Positions 34,363-43,754 of a stretch of 64,000 nt of DNA are shown piece after piece. The translations under genes and the position numbers were made by a program. Under the pieces are notes generated by a model. It did not search any database and had not been told where the DNA came from. It saw nothing but the letters and a program-made list of their open reading frames with translations. The first letter of the stretch is position 1. Each line of letters opens with the position of its first letter. Source of the DNA: Gordonia jacobaea (GTDB taxonomy: Bacteria > Actinomycetota > Actinomycetes > Mycobacteriales > Mycobacteriaceae). Location of the stretch: the NCBI RefSeq assembly GCF_001186365.1, contig NZ_LDTZ01000021.1, positions 124,001 through 188,000 on the forward strand, read 5' to 3'.

Positions 34363-35265
34363 ATGTGGCGCTTGAGAAGATGTCTACGCTCGGCGAGCGT
34401 CGCCGTGATCGTCGCAGTAGGTGCGGTCGCGCTCGGTGCATGCGAATCCGACTCGGCGAACAGCGGTTCGACGTCGACGGCGCCTGCGTCGCTGAGCGTC
34501 GACTCCGCACTCGCGGCTCAGCTGCCCGCGCGCATCCGCGAGAGTGGGCAACTCCTCATCGCGACCGACGTACCCTACGAGCCGATCATCGCGTCGCAAG
34601 GCGGGAAGTACGTGGGATTCGACGCGGACGTCGCGACCGTGCTGGGCCAATTGCTCGGCGTCACACCGGTTTTCCGCACCACGGCGTTCTCGACGATCAT
34701 CGCGGGGGTGCAGGACGGTACCTACGACACAGGGCTTCGCGGCATCTTCGACACCCTTGCCCGCGAGCGTCGGGTCGACCTGGTCAGCTACTTCTCGGCG
34801 GGTACTCAATGGGCCCAACCGACGGGAAAGCACGTCGACCCCAACAATGCGTGCGGACTGCGGGTCGCGGTGTCGGCAGGCACCGTGCAGGCAACCGTCG
34901 AGATTCCGGCAAAGAGCCAGGCGTGTACAACAGTCGGTGAAAAGGCAATCACTGCAGTGCCTTTCGATAGTATCGACGCCGCCGTCGCTGGGCTCGAGGC
35001 GGGCAAGGCCGATGCGATCTCGGCCGATTCGCCTGCTATCGCGTTCGCGGTGCACAAGTCTCACGACGCCCTGGCGCTGGCAGGAGACATCTTCGACACC
35101 GAGCCCTATGCGCTTCCGGTCGCCAAGAACTCGCCGCTCGGACCCACGTTGCGTGACGCGGTTCAGCGGCTCATCGACAGCGGCGAGATGCGTCGTATCG
35201 CACGCAAGTGGGGTCTCGAAGACGGCTTGATCAAGCAGTCGACGATCAACACCGCGATCAGCTGA
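34363..35265 (+). CDS. ABC transporter solute-binding lipoprotein (polar amino acid type)
   Basis: A 300-residue binding protein of family 3. The signal peptide ends in VALGAC. The domain begins RIRESGQLLIATDVPYEP, has YVGFDADVATVLGQLLGV and ends DGLIKQSTINTAIS. These proteins capture amino acids or opine-like molecules outside the membrane for an ABC importer. No permease or ATPase is adjacent, so it is an orphan in this window. AAAGGAGG at 34346-34353 fixes the ATG at 34363. It follows the esterase gene by 52 bases and overlaps the next, convergent gene by 8 bases. Confidence 0.87.
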   Translation: MWRLRRCLRSASVAVIVAVGAVALGACESDSANSGSTSTAPASLSVDSALAAQLPARIRESGQLLIATDVPYEPIIASQGGKYVGFDADVATVLGQLLGVTPVFRTTAFSTIIAGVQDGTYDTGLRGIFDTLARERRVDLVSYFSAGTQWAQPTGKHVDPNNACGLRVAVSAGTVQATVEIPAKSQACTTVGEKAITAVPFDSIDAAVAGLEAGKADAISADSPAIAFAVHKSHDALALAGDIFDTEPYALPVAKNSPLGPTLRDAVQRLIDSGEMRRIARKWGLEDGLIKQSTINTAIS

Positions 35266-36517
35266 CGGAAACGCCTTCGCGACGGCTCGGCGCATCGTCG
35301 GCGAGGGTCGGCGCGGAGTCCGCGCGCGGCGAACGGAACGGAACTCGCGGACGCCCCGTCAGGTACAGCGCGCCGGGGAGTCGTCGCAGAATCTCGACGA
35401 GGAGGAGCGACCCGGCCAGCGTGCCCACGTAGACGACGATGGTCGCCCACGGCTGTCCGATGGCGTCGAGCACCCACGACGTGCCGTTGCGCTGCGGGTA
35501 CATGATCATCGTCAGCACCAGTACGTGGACAAGGAACACCGGGAACGAGCGGTTGGACGCGTACTTCACGGCCCGGGCGAATCGCGGGGTGAACTCGCGT
35601 CGGTTCTCGGCCCAGTGCAGGGCAACCGCGTACAGGCAGGTCATCGCGACGACCAGGAACGGGAGCAACGTGGGGTAGAACGCCGAGTTGTTGTCGTGCA
35701 CCGGTTTGCCCGCGAACCAGACGCCCCCGACGTACGAGCCGACGGCGATCGCTGCGGTCACCAGCAGCGCGCCGAACAACCACCAGCCCTTGCCCTGCAG
35801 CCATGCGCCGATCTGCTTGCGGTGCACCGCGGCGACAGCGCCGTACAGGATGAAGAACTGATACGGGATGAACGTCGCGTAGTTGTGCCACCAGTGGGCC
35901 GCGACGGCTGCGGGCGGATTCCAATGCGTGATGGTCGCGGCGACGGCGAACTGCAGCACCAGGCTGACACCGAGCAGCGCGACGTGGTGCCCGGCGGTTG
36001 CGCGCAGCAGCCAGACCACCAGCGGGAAGATCAGGTAGACCTGCAGCATCACGAACAGGAAGTACATCTGGAACCCGGAGAGACCCCAGCTGAGCTGGTA
36101 GAAGAAGTTGGTCAGGCTCGTCGGGACCTCGGTGAGCCTGCCCGCCAGCCACATGTTGACCACCCAATAGATGGCCGACCAGATCACGTACGGATAGATC
36201 ACCAGCTTGATTCGACGCTTCCAGAACGTCGGCGCACTGAAATCCTGCTTGTCGAAGTTCTGGTACATCAGCACGAAGCCGGTGAGGGCGAAGAACGTGT
36301 TGCGCGTGAAATGCAGCAGCAGCGACGTGGTGTTCACCGGCATGCTGGTGAACTCGTTGGTGGTCTGCGTGAGGCAGTGCACGAAGATGACCAGCGAGAA
36401 CGTCACACTGCGGATCAGGTCGACCTGGTGCAGGTAGGGGCGGCGCGTCGGTCGCGTGGTCGAGGCGTCGGCACCTGCCGTCGACTCGTTTGCACGCGAA
36501 ACCAACGTCGTCGACAT
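35258..36517 (-). CDS. Acyltransferase family 3 (AT3) membrane protein
   Basis: A 419-residue integral membrane acyltransferase. It begins LHQVDLIRSVTFSLVIFVHC, where the histidine after the first helix start is the conserved AT3 histidine, and about ten hydrophobic helices follow. The FFALTGFVLMYQNF and FLVHVLVL segments fit the family. AT3 proteins move acyl groups, often acetyl, onto exported sugars. The C-terminal 35 residues are cytoplasmic and variable. It lies downstream of a second AT3 gene in the same direction with a 220-base gap. Confidence 0.85.
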   Translation of the reverse strand: MSTTLVSRANESTAGADASTTRPTRRPYLHQVDLIRSVTFSLVIFVHCLTQTTNEFTSMPVNTTSLLLHFTRNTFFALTGFVLMYQNFDKQDFSAPTFWKRRIKLVIYPYVIWSAIYWVVNMWLAGRLTEVPTSLTNFFYQLSWGLSGFQMYFLFVMLQVYLIFPLVVWLLRATAGHHVALLGVSLVLQFAVAATITHWNPPAAVAAHWWHNYATFIPYQFFILYGAVAAVHRKQIGAWLQGKGWWLFGALLVTAAIAVGSYVGGVWFAGKPVHDNNSAFYPTLLPFLVVAMTCLYAVALHWAENRREFTPRFARAVKYASNRSFPVFLVHVLVLTMIMYPQRNGTSWVLDAIGQPWATIVVYVGTLAGSLLLVEILRRLPGALYLTGRPRVPFRSPRADSAPTLADDAPSRREGVSVS

Positions 36518-36737
36518 ACTCAGACTCAGCCCCTGACAGTTCTCGTGGACGGTGTGCGGGGCCGGATCTCTTCACGTTGACGGGGTGCTCGAGCCTCGAC
36601 GCTCGCCCCGTGCGTCAACGTTGCGGCCCCATCGCGTTGATAGGCCGTGATCCTCCCGTTATCGCGTCTGAGCTTATCAGTGGAGTCTGGACGCTCCCTG
36701 AGACGTGGCTGTCAGCGAGTCTCACCGGCGCTCAGAC
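36518..36737. promoter_or_regulatory. Gap with strong inverted repeat between two acyltransferase genes
   Basis: The gap lies past the stop of the larger acyltransferase and before the start of the smaller one. It contains an inverted repeat: ACGTTGACG at 36575-36583 pairs with CGTCAACGT at 36614-36622, and GGGG pairs with CCCC inside. It could be a terminator or an operator for the downstream gene. Confidence 0.45.
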
Positions 36738-38906
36738 TCACCACCACCGCAGCGCACGGCCCAGATCGGCGTCGACCGCAGGGATCAGGCTGCGGACAAA
36801 CGTCGCGGACAGGTGGTGGTAGTCGTGCCAGACGAGGATGTTGCCGACGACAGCCGGGCAGTAGGCAGTACCGCACATCGCGTCGGTGTAGTCGAGAAAC
36901 GACATGTTCGGATACTGCGACGCGATGGCCCCCGTAGGGTCCGTCTCCGCCATCGCCGCATCCCGGTCGACGCCGCAGACCTGCGGTTTCTTGCCCTGTG
37001 CCAGGCATTCCGGCGGCTTGAGCTTGCCATGCGCCCAGGGATTGTCGCGCACCGCGACGACCCGCTGTCCCCGGTCACGGAACTGCGTGAAGATGTCGGT
37101 GTAGTCCTTCGGAACGGTGTCGCCGGGCCCGTTCTCGACCGGGCGGGTGCTGTTGGTGAACACGACGTCGGGTTTGTCGACGGCCAACCTGTCCATCACG
37201 CGCCGTGACCAGTCGTTGCACTGGTAGTACTTCTGCCCGAACCAGGTGAAGACGTGCGAGGTGGTCAACGCGCAGCCGACCTTGAGGTAGGTGGTGACCC
37301 TGAATCCGCGCTGCTTGCCGACGGCGTCGAGCGCGGTGATCCACTGCTCGGCGTGCGATCCGCCGACCAGCGCGACGGTGCGCGTGGCCCCAGGATCGCC
37401 GTAGACGCCGACCTTGATCGACGGGTCTTTCCAGCCGCTGATCATCGAGTCGTACGAGGTGATCGGCCAGTCCTTGTCGACGACCTCCGGACTCGGTTGG
37501 GGGTCGACGCGGGGCGTCGGCGCGCCGTCGAGGTACGCGCGAGCACCGGGGTAGAGCCGGGGATCGAGGTTGTCGGTGTTGACCGTCGCGTTCGCGGCGT
37601 TGCGCTGCCAGACGACGGCCGTCGTGCCCGCGACGACGCTCGCGATCACGAGCACAGCGGTGAGCGTGACCCGATACGAGCGGCCGAAACCGGTGTCCCT
37701 TCCGGATCGCAGCGGAGCTTCGATGTACCGGGTCGTCAGCCACGCCAGCAGCAGCGACACCGCGAGGATCGCTGTGCCCTCGTACCAGCTCACGTCGTCC
37801 TGGAAGCGCCACGCGAGGTAGAAGATGAGCAGCGGCCAGTGCCACAGGTAGAGCGCGTAGGCCACCGAACCGAGCCACACCAGCCGCGGGTGCGCGAGTG
37901 CCCGGCTGACCAGCCCTGTGTCGTTCGACGCCGCGTCGCGGGCGGCGGGTGAACCGGTCCAGATCAGCGCGAGCGTCGCGCCGACCGGAATCCACGCCCA
38001 GACGCCCGGATACTCCGACACCCCGCTGATCCACCAGCCGCAGCTCACGATCAGCGCAAGCGCACCAACACCGACGACGTCGCGCAGCCAACCGGGCATT
38101 GCGAGGCGGTTGCGGTGGACCTGCGTGAGCCTTTGGGGGATTGCGACGGCCAACAGCCCACCCGCGAGCGGCTCCCACAGCCTCGCGACCGTGTCGTAGT
38201 AGTTGAACGGCTGGTTCACGTCGTGCCGGTAAACCGCCCAGGCGAACGAGACGACTGCGACGGCAAGCAGGGCGACGCCGACGATGCCACGGATGACGCG
38301 GGCCTCGCCGAACACCGAGATGCGACGTGCGAGCAGCTTCAGGACGCCGCCGAGCGCGAGCATGCACACGAGCGTGAGGACGAAGAACTGGCCCTGCATC
38401 GACATCGACCAGAGATGCTGCATCGGACTGTTCGCCGAATCGGCGGCAGCGTAGTCCTGTGAGTCGAATGCCAGGTGCCAGTTCTGGTAGTAGAGCGCAC
38501 TCGCTTGGATCTCCGAACCCAAAGGGCCCCAACGAGTTGTGGGCATGATCAGCGCGATCAAGGCGGTGATGACAGCCAGGACGACGAGAAGAGCGGGCAG
38601 CAGGCGCCGTGCCAGTCGCCAGAAGCGAGGCCACGGATTGACCGCCCGTCGCCACGACACGTTCGGCGGGTTGGTCGCGATGACGTGCTTGAGCAACGAC
38701 GCGATGAAGAAGTAGCCGGACAGCGTGAGGAACACGTCGACGCCACCGGACACCCGACCGAACCACACGTGGAAAATCGCGACGAGTGCGATCGCGATAC
38801 CCCGCAGGCCGTCGAGGTCGAGGCGGTACCCCGAGGTGTTGCCGGTGGCGGCGTCCTCGTTGGGGGTGCCGGGAGCGATCCCGGCGTCGGAAAGCGTGGA
38901 ACTCAC
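36738..38906 (-). CDS. O-acyltransferase, AT3 membrane domain fused to SGNH domain
   Basis: A 722-residue two-part enzyme. The N-terminal 430 residues are the AT3 domain, with YRLDLDGLRGIAIALVAIFHVW at the start, the conserved histidine, and GGVDVFLTLSGYFF. The C-terminal part is an extracytoplasmic SGNH-like esterase/transferase with Ser517 in VGGSHAEQW and D695-x-x-H698. OafA-type enzymes of this layout transfer acetyl or other acyl groups to cell-surface sugars. It is the best candidate for acylating the polymer of the nearby GT2. Confidence 0.88.
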   Translation of the reverse strand: MSSTLSDAGIAPGTPNEDAATGNTSGYRLDLDGLRGIAIALVAIFHVWFGRVSGGVDVFLTLSGYFFIASLLKHVIATNPPNVSWRRAVNPWPRFWRLARRLLPALLVVLAVITALIALIMPTTRWGPLGSEIQASALYYQNWHLAFDSQDYAAADSANSPMQHLWSMSMQGQFFVLTLVCMLALGGVLKLLARRISVFGEARVIRGIVGVALLAVAVVSFAWAVYRHDVNQPFNYYDTVARLWEPLAGGLLAVAIPQRLTQVHRNRLAMPGWLRDVVGVGALALIVSCGWWISGVSEYPGVWAWIPVGATLALIWTGSPAARDAASNDTGLVSRALAHPRLVWLGSVAYALYLWHWPLLIFYLAWRFQDDVSWYEGTAILAVSLLLAWLTTRYIEAPLRSGRDTGFGRSYRVTLTAVLVIASVVAGTTAVVWQRNAANATVNTDNLDPRLYPGARAYLDGAPTPRVDPQPSPEVVDKDWPITSYDSMISGWKDPSIKVGVYGDPGATRTVALVGGSHAEQWITALDAVGKQRGFRVTTYLKVGCALTTSHVFTWFGQKYYQCNDWSRRVMDRLAVDKPDVVFTNSTRPVENGPGDTVPKDYTDIFTQFRDRGQRVVAVRDNPWAHGKLKPPECLAQGKKPQVCGVDRDAAMAETDPTGAIASQYPNMSFLDYTDAMCGTAYCPAVVGNILVWHDYHHLSATFVRSLIPAVDADLGRALRWW

Positions 38907-39056
38907 AGGCAGCGATGGTAGCGCGGCGAATGACCCAGTCCGCGGACCCCATCGGCGCGGGAGGTTTGCGCCTTCGTGCTTCTAAATCTTTTCCCACCAG
39001 AGTGCATCGCGCACGCTGTGTCCATTGTCGAAAAGTTCAGACCACAAGGAGCACAG

Positions 39057-40421
39057 ATGGCAGACCAGAAGCGCGTTGCAGTCGTCGGCGCGGGAGTGAC
39101 GGGTACGAGCGCTGCGCTCGGCTTCCTCGACGCGGGATTCGACGTCACTCTCTACTCTGACCGCGATCGAGAGTCGTTGCGAGACAGGGTCCCACCGACC
39201 GGCGTCGGCGTGCTGTTCGGTAGCTCGCGCGACTGGGATGCGCAGATCATCGACGACCTCTACGAGGTGGGCAACACCACCGGCATCAGCGTTCGACTGT
39301 CGTCGGGCGAGGGCACCGAGCGCGTCGACGTTCTCGAGTTCAACCCCGACTACGGCTACGTCGCGCAGGCCGTCGACCTGCGTCTACGTGCTGATGACCG
39401 CCTCGGTCGATTCCTCGAGCGCGGCGGCCGCTTCGAGGTCGAAGCCGTCGATCCCGACCGCCTGGACGAGATCGCTGCCGACAACGACCTGACCCTCGTC
39501 GCCACCGGCAAGGGCGGCCTGGCGTCGTTCTTCCCGGTCGACGACGAGCGCACGCACTATCGCGAGCCGCAGCGTCGACTCCTGCAGGTCACCCTGACCG
39601 GACTCGACCACGGTCCCGACACGTTCGCCTACCGTGCTGCCGACGGCGGACGGCAGTCGCTGTTCAACCTCGACAGCGACAACGGCGAGATCTTCGTCGG
39701 ACCCTTCCTGCACAAGGACGCGGGCGCCACATGGTCGTTCATCGTCTTCGCCAAGCCCGACGGCGCGTGGGCGCCGAAGATCGACGAGGTCACCGACGCC
39801 GCGTCTGCGCGGCAGGCGATCGTCGACATCTTCGACGAGTGGTTCCCCGCGGATGCTCCGGCGATCCGCGAGCTCGCGGTCATCGACTCCGATCCCTACT
39901 CGTGGTTGAAGGGCGCTGTCACCCCGACGGTCCGCAAGCCCGTCGGCACGACGAAGAGCGGGCACGTCGTCGCGGCGATCGGCGACACCGCGATCGCTGT
40001 CGACCCGGTTGCCGGCCAGGGCGCGCAGAACTCGCTGATCCAGGTCGCCGAACTGGTGCAGGCCGCCAAGGCGCGCCTCGACGACGACCCGTCGGCGGAG
40101 TTCTCCGCGCAGTGGCTGGCCGACGAATTCGAGAAGCATTGGGAGAGAAGAGGACACGCGTCTGTCGAGGTGACGCGGCTCTACCTCGGCGACCCCGATT
40201 ACGCGACGCACCTCGAACTGGCCTTCCCGGCCGCGGCTGTCAACGTCGACGTCGCCTCTGCGCTGTTCGGCTTGCTGTCCGACCCCAATCCGCTTCTCAC
40301 GCTTGGTGATCGCGACGACGTGCTCGGCTTCATCTCGGCGGTGTCGGGCGAGCCGGCCGACGACGTGCTCGGACGGTTCGAGCCGCTGGGAAGCTTCAAT
40401 TCGCGCGCAGTTCCCGCCTGA
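39057..40421 (+). CDS. FAD-dependent monooxygenase, styrene/indole monooxygenase (StyA)-like
   Basis: A 454-residue flavoprotein. The N-terminal FAD-binding motif is VAVVGAGVTGTSAALG, and later VAAIGDTAIAVDPVAGQGAQNSL is the second FAD-contact segment of the StyA family. These two-component enzymes epoxidise styrene or oxidise indole with FADH2 from a separate flavin reductase, which is not beside it. The ATG at 39057 has AAGGAG upstream. It ends at a strong terminator hairpin shared with the convergent esterase gene. The substrate is unknown. Confidence 0.83.
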   Translation: MADQKRVAVVGAGVTGTSAALGFLDAGFDVTLYSDRDRESLRDRVPPTGVGVLFGSSRDWDAQIIDDLYEVGNTTGISVRLSSGEGTERVDVLEFNPDYGYVAQAVDLRLRADDRLGRFLERGGRFEVEAVDPDRLDEIAADNDLTLVATGKGGLASFFPVDDERTHYREPQRRLLQVTLTGLDHGPDTFAYRAADGGRQSLFNLDSDNGEIFVGPFLHKDAGATWSFIVFAKPDGAWAPKIDEVTDAASARQAIVDIFDEWFPADAPAIRELAVIDSDPYSWLKGAVTPTVRKPVGTTKSGHVVAAIGDTAIAVDPVAGQGAQNSLIQVAELVQAAKARLDDDPSAEFSAQWLADEFEKHWERRGHASVEVTRLYLGDPDYATHLELAFPAAAVNVDVASALFGLLSDPNPLLTLGDRDDVLGFISAVSGEPADDVLGRFEPLGSFNSRAVPA

Positions 40422-40449
40422 TTGACTGGCAGCAAAAACTTTCTGACGC

Positions 40450-40487
40450 AACGGGTTCCGGCCACACTCCTGTGGCCGGAACCCGTT
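40450..40487. terminator. Bidirectional terminator hairpin
   Basis: A perfect 17-base stem, 40450-40466 paired with 40471-40487, encloses the loop CTCC at 40467-40470. It sits between the convergent monooxygenase (stop at 40421) and esterase (stop at 40553) genes. T-rich sequence follows on the plus side (GTTCTGT) and on the minus side a few bases away. It is the best terminator in the window. Confidence 0.85.
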
Positions 40488-40552
40488 GTTCTGTCAGCCG
40501 GTTCGTGGCCGCTGGTTGGTGTCAGGCGGTTCGTGTCAGGTGGCGTGGTGCG

Positions 40553-41602
40553 TCAGGATCCGTTGGCGTGCACGTCGTTCGTGACGCGGGTGATCAGCTC
40601 GAGGACCTGCTCGAACGCCCTCGACTTCGGATCGACCAGCGACGAATGTGTTTGTCCCGGCATGATGATCGCCCGTGCCCGGCCGCCCGCCTTGGCGTCG
40701 GCGGCGACGTAATCCTGCGAAAGCACATGCGGCACCACATGATCCGACGTTCCGGCGACTGCGATGACCGGCGTCTGCGGATCGAGATTCTGGATCGGGT
40801 CGACCGACGCGTAACGGTCGGGAACCTCGTCCGGTGTGCCGCCGAGTACACGCACGATGCGCGTGTCGCCCATCGCGACGGCCCTGCGCATGTCGAGCGG
40901 ACCCGCGAGCGAGATGACGGTCGTCGGGCGGAACGTCGGGGATGCGCCGACCTCGCCCGGACGTAGATCCTGTCGCGTACTTGCCCAGACAGCGAGTTGG
41001 GCACCCGCAGAATGTCCGACGGTGACGGCATTGTTGAGGTTGAGCTGGGGATAGGCCTTCGCGAGGTCGGGGATGGCGTCCATCGCCGACGCGACGTCGA
41101 CGAAGGTCGTCGGCCAGCCGCCGCCGTTGCCGAGCCGGCGATACTCGACGTTGACCACAGCGAGTCCGCGTTGAGCCAGGCGTCGCGCGAACGTGGCGAA
41201 CGTGCCGGCCCCGATCTTGGCCTGCCATCCTCCGCCGTGGATGAGGACGACCAGAGGGACCTTGCCCGCCCGAGGCGGAAGGTAGAGGTCCATCCAGTTC
41301 TGTCGCGGATCGGCCTGCCCGGTCGACACCGCGTAAAAGTAGCGATGCAGAGTGATCCTCGACTCGGTCGCCTGATTGTTGATGTCCTTGGCTGCGGCGC
41401 CCCGGGGAACAGCGGCCGACACCTTGGCGGTCGCCGGTACGGCCCCCGACGGTGCGGGAATCGATGCGCCTACCGACTCATGTGTCGGCGTCGAGCACGC
41501 TGCGGTCACCGCGCACACGAGAGCAAGCGCAGAGACCGTCAGAGCACGGACGGGTGACGGCAGGTCGCGGGTGGTGGCCACGTGAGACAAGGTCCTCGGC
41601 AT
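40553..41602 (-). CDS. Lipoprotein alpha/beta hydrolase, paralog of the 33.3 kb esterase
   Basis: A roughly 349-residue exported esterase. The signal peptide ends in the lipobox AVTAAC. The domain has LIHGGGWQAK, VGHSAGAQLA with the nucleophile serine, and GTSDHVVPHVLSQDYV. It is clearly related to the lipoprotein esterase at 33315-34310 over its whole length. One catalytic-site neighbour differs: GHSAGA here, GHSAGG there. The start is uncertain; ATG at 41602 has no clear ribosome site, and a GTG about 18 bases further in is possible. Like its paralog it may remove acyl groups from surface sugars. Confidence 0.8.
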   Translation of the reverse strand: MPRTLSHVATTRDLPSPVRALTVSALALVCAVTAACSTPTHESVGASIPAPSGAVPATAKVSAAVPRGAAAKDINNQATESRITLHRYFYAVSTGQADPRQNWMDLYLPPRAGKVPLVVLIHGGGWQAKIGAGTFATFARRLAQRGLAVVNVEYRRLGNGGGWPTTFVDVASAMDAIPDLAKAYPQLNLNNAVTVGHSAGAQLAVWASTRQDLRPGEVGASPTFRPTTVISLAGPLDMRRAVAMGDTRIVRVLGGTPDEVPDRYASVDPIQNLDPQTPVIAVAGTSDHVVPHVLSQDYVAADAKAGGRARAIIMPGQTHSSLVDPKSRAFEQVLELITRVTNDVHANGS

Positions 41603-41737
41603 TGGTGACGGGTGTCGGGTGCGGGTTGGCAAAGTGCGGCGAAGAGTTCGCGTATGCCATTGTGCCCGCGGGACGGCGCCCGATCCTTGTCAGAACGTGT
41701 GAGATCGTACGAATATCCGACGTGGGAGGATGCAGCG

Positions 41738-42739
41738 ATGGGTAAATCGCGGTGGTCGGTGTCCGATGCGCCGGATCTGTCCGGACGTACCGCAGTGGTC
41801 ACCGGTGCGAATTCGGGCGTCGGGTTGGCGACGGCGAGTCACCTGGCACATCTCGGAGCGCGGGTCGTGCTCGCGTGCCGCAACGTCGAGGCCGCGGAAC
41901 GCGCGCGGGACGTGATCGTCGCGGAAGGCGGTTCCGGTGGCCACGGCGGCCGGATCTCTCCCGACAGCCGGATCTCTCCCGACATCGAGATCGTGCAGGT
42001 CGATCTGAGTGAGCTGGATTCCGTGCGGCGCGCCGCCGACGAGTTGGTCGAGCGCTTTCCGACGATCGACATCCTCGTCAACAACGCCGGGGTGATGCGC
42101 GCGGAGCGTGAAGTCACGAAAGACGGCGTCGAGATGGATTTCGCGACCAACTTCCTCGGACATTTCGCGCTCACAGGGCTGCTGCTCGGTCCGCTGCGTG
42201 CCGCGCGTGGCGCCCGCATCGTCTCGGTGTGCTCGAAGCTGTCGACGGTTGGTCGACTCGACCCCGACGATCTCGCGATGACTACCGGCTACAGCGCCGC
42301 GGCCGCGTACTCGCGGTCGAAACTGGCTCAGGCGATCTTCGCCGTGGCGCTGCAGCGTCGGCTTGCGTTGCTCGGCGACGGTGCGCCGTCGTCGGTCCTG
42401 GCGCATCCGGGTGCGACCCACAGCGGGGTGATGCGCGATCAAGGAGTGCTGAGCTGGCTGTTCAGCACGCCGAGCCTGCGGTGGGTGCGACGGACTTTCA
42501 TCATGGACCCGGCTGAGGGATCGCTGTCGTCTGTGCGTGCGGCGACCGATCCCGGTTTACTCGGCGGCCAGTACATCGGGCCGGGAGGGTTCCTGGAACT
42601 GTCCGGCGCGCCGGTCCTGGTTGCTCCGCCGGAGGAAACCGACGACCTTCGCCTGGCTCGCGCATTGTGGGAGTCTGCGGAAAAGGCGACGGGCGTCGGT
42701 TTCGACCTGCCGGACTACCCGGTCAATCCCCAGTCCTGA
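41738..42739 (+). CDS. SDR, retinol dehydrogenase/WWOX-like
   Basis: A 333-residue SDR. It has TGANSGVG for NADP binding, LACRN after the second strand, DILVNNAGVM, a serine in IVSVCSKLS, and the catalytic YSRSK. The CRN and NNAGVM pattern is typical of the retinol-dehydrogenase-like group. GGGAGGA lies seven bases before the ATG at 41738. A small oddity is an 18-base in-frame duplication at 41950-41985 that gives RISPDSRISPD in a surface loop. It overlaps the convergent lipase gene by 25 bases. Confidence 0.88.
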   Translation: MGKSRWSVSDAPDLSGRTAVVTGANSGVGLATASHLAHLGARVVLACRNVEAAERARDVIVAEGGSGGHGGRISPDSRISPDIEIVQVDLSELDSVRRAADELVERFPTIDILVNNAGVMRAEREVTKDGVEMDFATNFLGHFALTGLLLGPLRAARGARIVSVCSKLSTVGRLDPDDLAMTTGYSAAAAYSRSKLAQAIFAVALQRRLALLGDGAPSSVLAHPGATHSGVMRDQGVLSWLFSTPSLRWVRRTFIMDPAEGSLSSVRAATDPGLLGGQYIGPGGFLELSGAPVLVAPPEETDDLRLARALWESAEKATGVGFDLPDYPVNPQS

Positions 42740-43740
42740 TTCCACGGATGGAAGGTGCACACGAGCGGCGTCGAAACGCCGAGTGCACGTAGCGTCACGG
42801 AGATCGCCCGCGGGGAGTAGGTCATCACGGAGTGCCCCGAGATGTCGACCGGACAGCCATCCTGGAGCAGGACGTTGTTGACCCTCGCGCCGGGACCAGC
42901 AGTCAGGAACGTGGCGGCATACGGCGTCGAGAACTGGTCGAAGCGGGTCGCGATCACGGTGTAGTCGACGCCGGCGAATGTCTCGCCGCCGCGGTTGAGG
43001 TCGGTGATCATCGACGATCCGACGAGCTGTTCGTATCCCGCGCTTCCCGCAATGGCCGTGACGCCTGGTTCGACGTTGACACCGGCGTCCCGCAGCACCA
43101 CGGCGAGCGCGCCCGAGCCACTCAGTGTCGTCCCGTGATTGGTGGCGCCGAGCGTCACCACGTTCGCGACGACGTTGTGCGTGGGGTCGGATGGATCTGC
43201 GCCGCCCTTGTACTTGAGGTAACGACGGATGAGCACGCCGCCCTGCGAATGACCGATGGCATCGATCTGGCTTGCTCCCGTTGCCTTCCGCACGCGTTGC
43301 ACGAACTGCGCGAGCTGCTCAGTGGAGTCTTCGACGGGACCCGTCCCGTATAGCCCGGGGATCACCGACAGTGCGCCACCTTCTGCGACGCCGCCACGGC
43401 CGTAATTCTGTGTGAAGACGCAGAATCCGGCGCGCTTGAGGGCGGGCGAGAGTCGGGCGAACGTGCTGAATGCGCCCTCCCAGGTGCCGTGGACCAGGAC
43501 AACCGGTCGAGGATGCGCGGCCGTCGGACGACACGTCCAGTCGTTGGCGCCCGCCGGGGCGGCTTCCGGGAACGGGTAGGCGAAAGCGGCTTGGAACCCT
43601 TTGATTTCCGGTCCGACGCCGCGGGTGTCGGAGGCGTAACTGGTTGCGGCCGCTGCGGTGGGTGTCGCAACGATCGTCGCGGTGAGCGCGGCGATGGTCG
43701 CGGCAGCGACGGTGAATAGCGTTGTGAGATAACGGTTCAT
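42715..43740 (-). CDS. Secreted lipase/esterase (alpha/beta hydrolase, class 2-like)
   Basis: A 341-residue exported lipase. A signal peptide covers about residues 1-32, ending in AAAA. The oxyanion segment is PVVLVHGTWEG, the nucleophile elbow is IGHSQGGVLIRRYLK, and the likely histidine is in DISGHSVM near the end. The pattern fits bacterial class 2 lipases and LipE/EstA relatives that hydrolyse triacylglycerol or esters. It lies 14 bases downstream of the amidase stop in the same direction, so the two may be co-transcribed. Confidence 0.85.
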   Translation of the reverse strand: MNRYLTTLFTVAAATIAALTATIVATPTAAAATSYASDTRGVGPEIKGFQAAFAYPFPEAAPAGANDWTCRPTAAHPRPVVLVHGTWEGAFSTFARLSPALKRAGFCVFTQNYGRGGVAEGGALSVIPGLYGTGPVEDSTEQLAQFVQRVRKATGASQIDAIGHSQGGVLIRRYLKYKGGADPSDPTHNVVANVVTLGATNHGTTLSGSGALAVVLRDAGVNVEPGVTAIAGSAGYEQLVGSSMITDLNRGGETFAGVDYTVIATRFDQFSTPYAATFLTAGPGARVNNVLLQDGCPVDISGHSVMTYSPRAISVTLRALGVSTPLVCTFHPWNQDWGLTG

Positions 43741-43754
43741 GATGTGTCCGGGCC

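Noticed and set aside
37075..38997. 640-codon frame overlapping the AT3-SGNH gene on the same strand
   Set aside because: It is Arg/His-rich and shifted from the frame that carries the AT3 and SGNH motifs.
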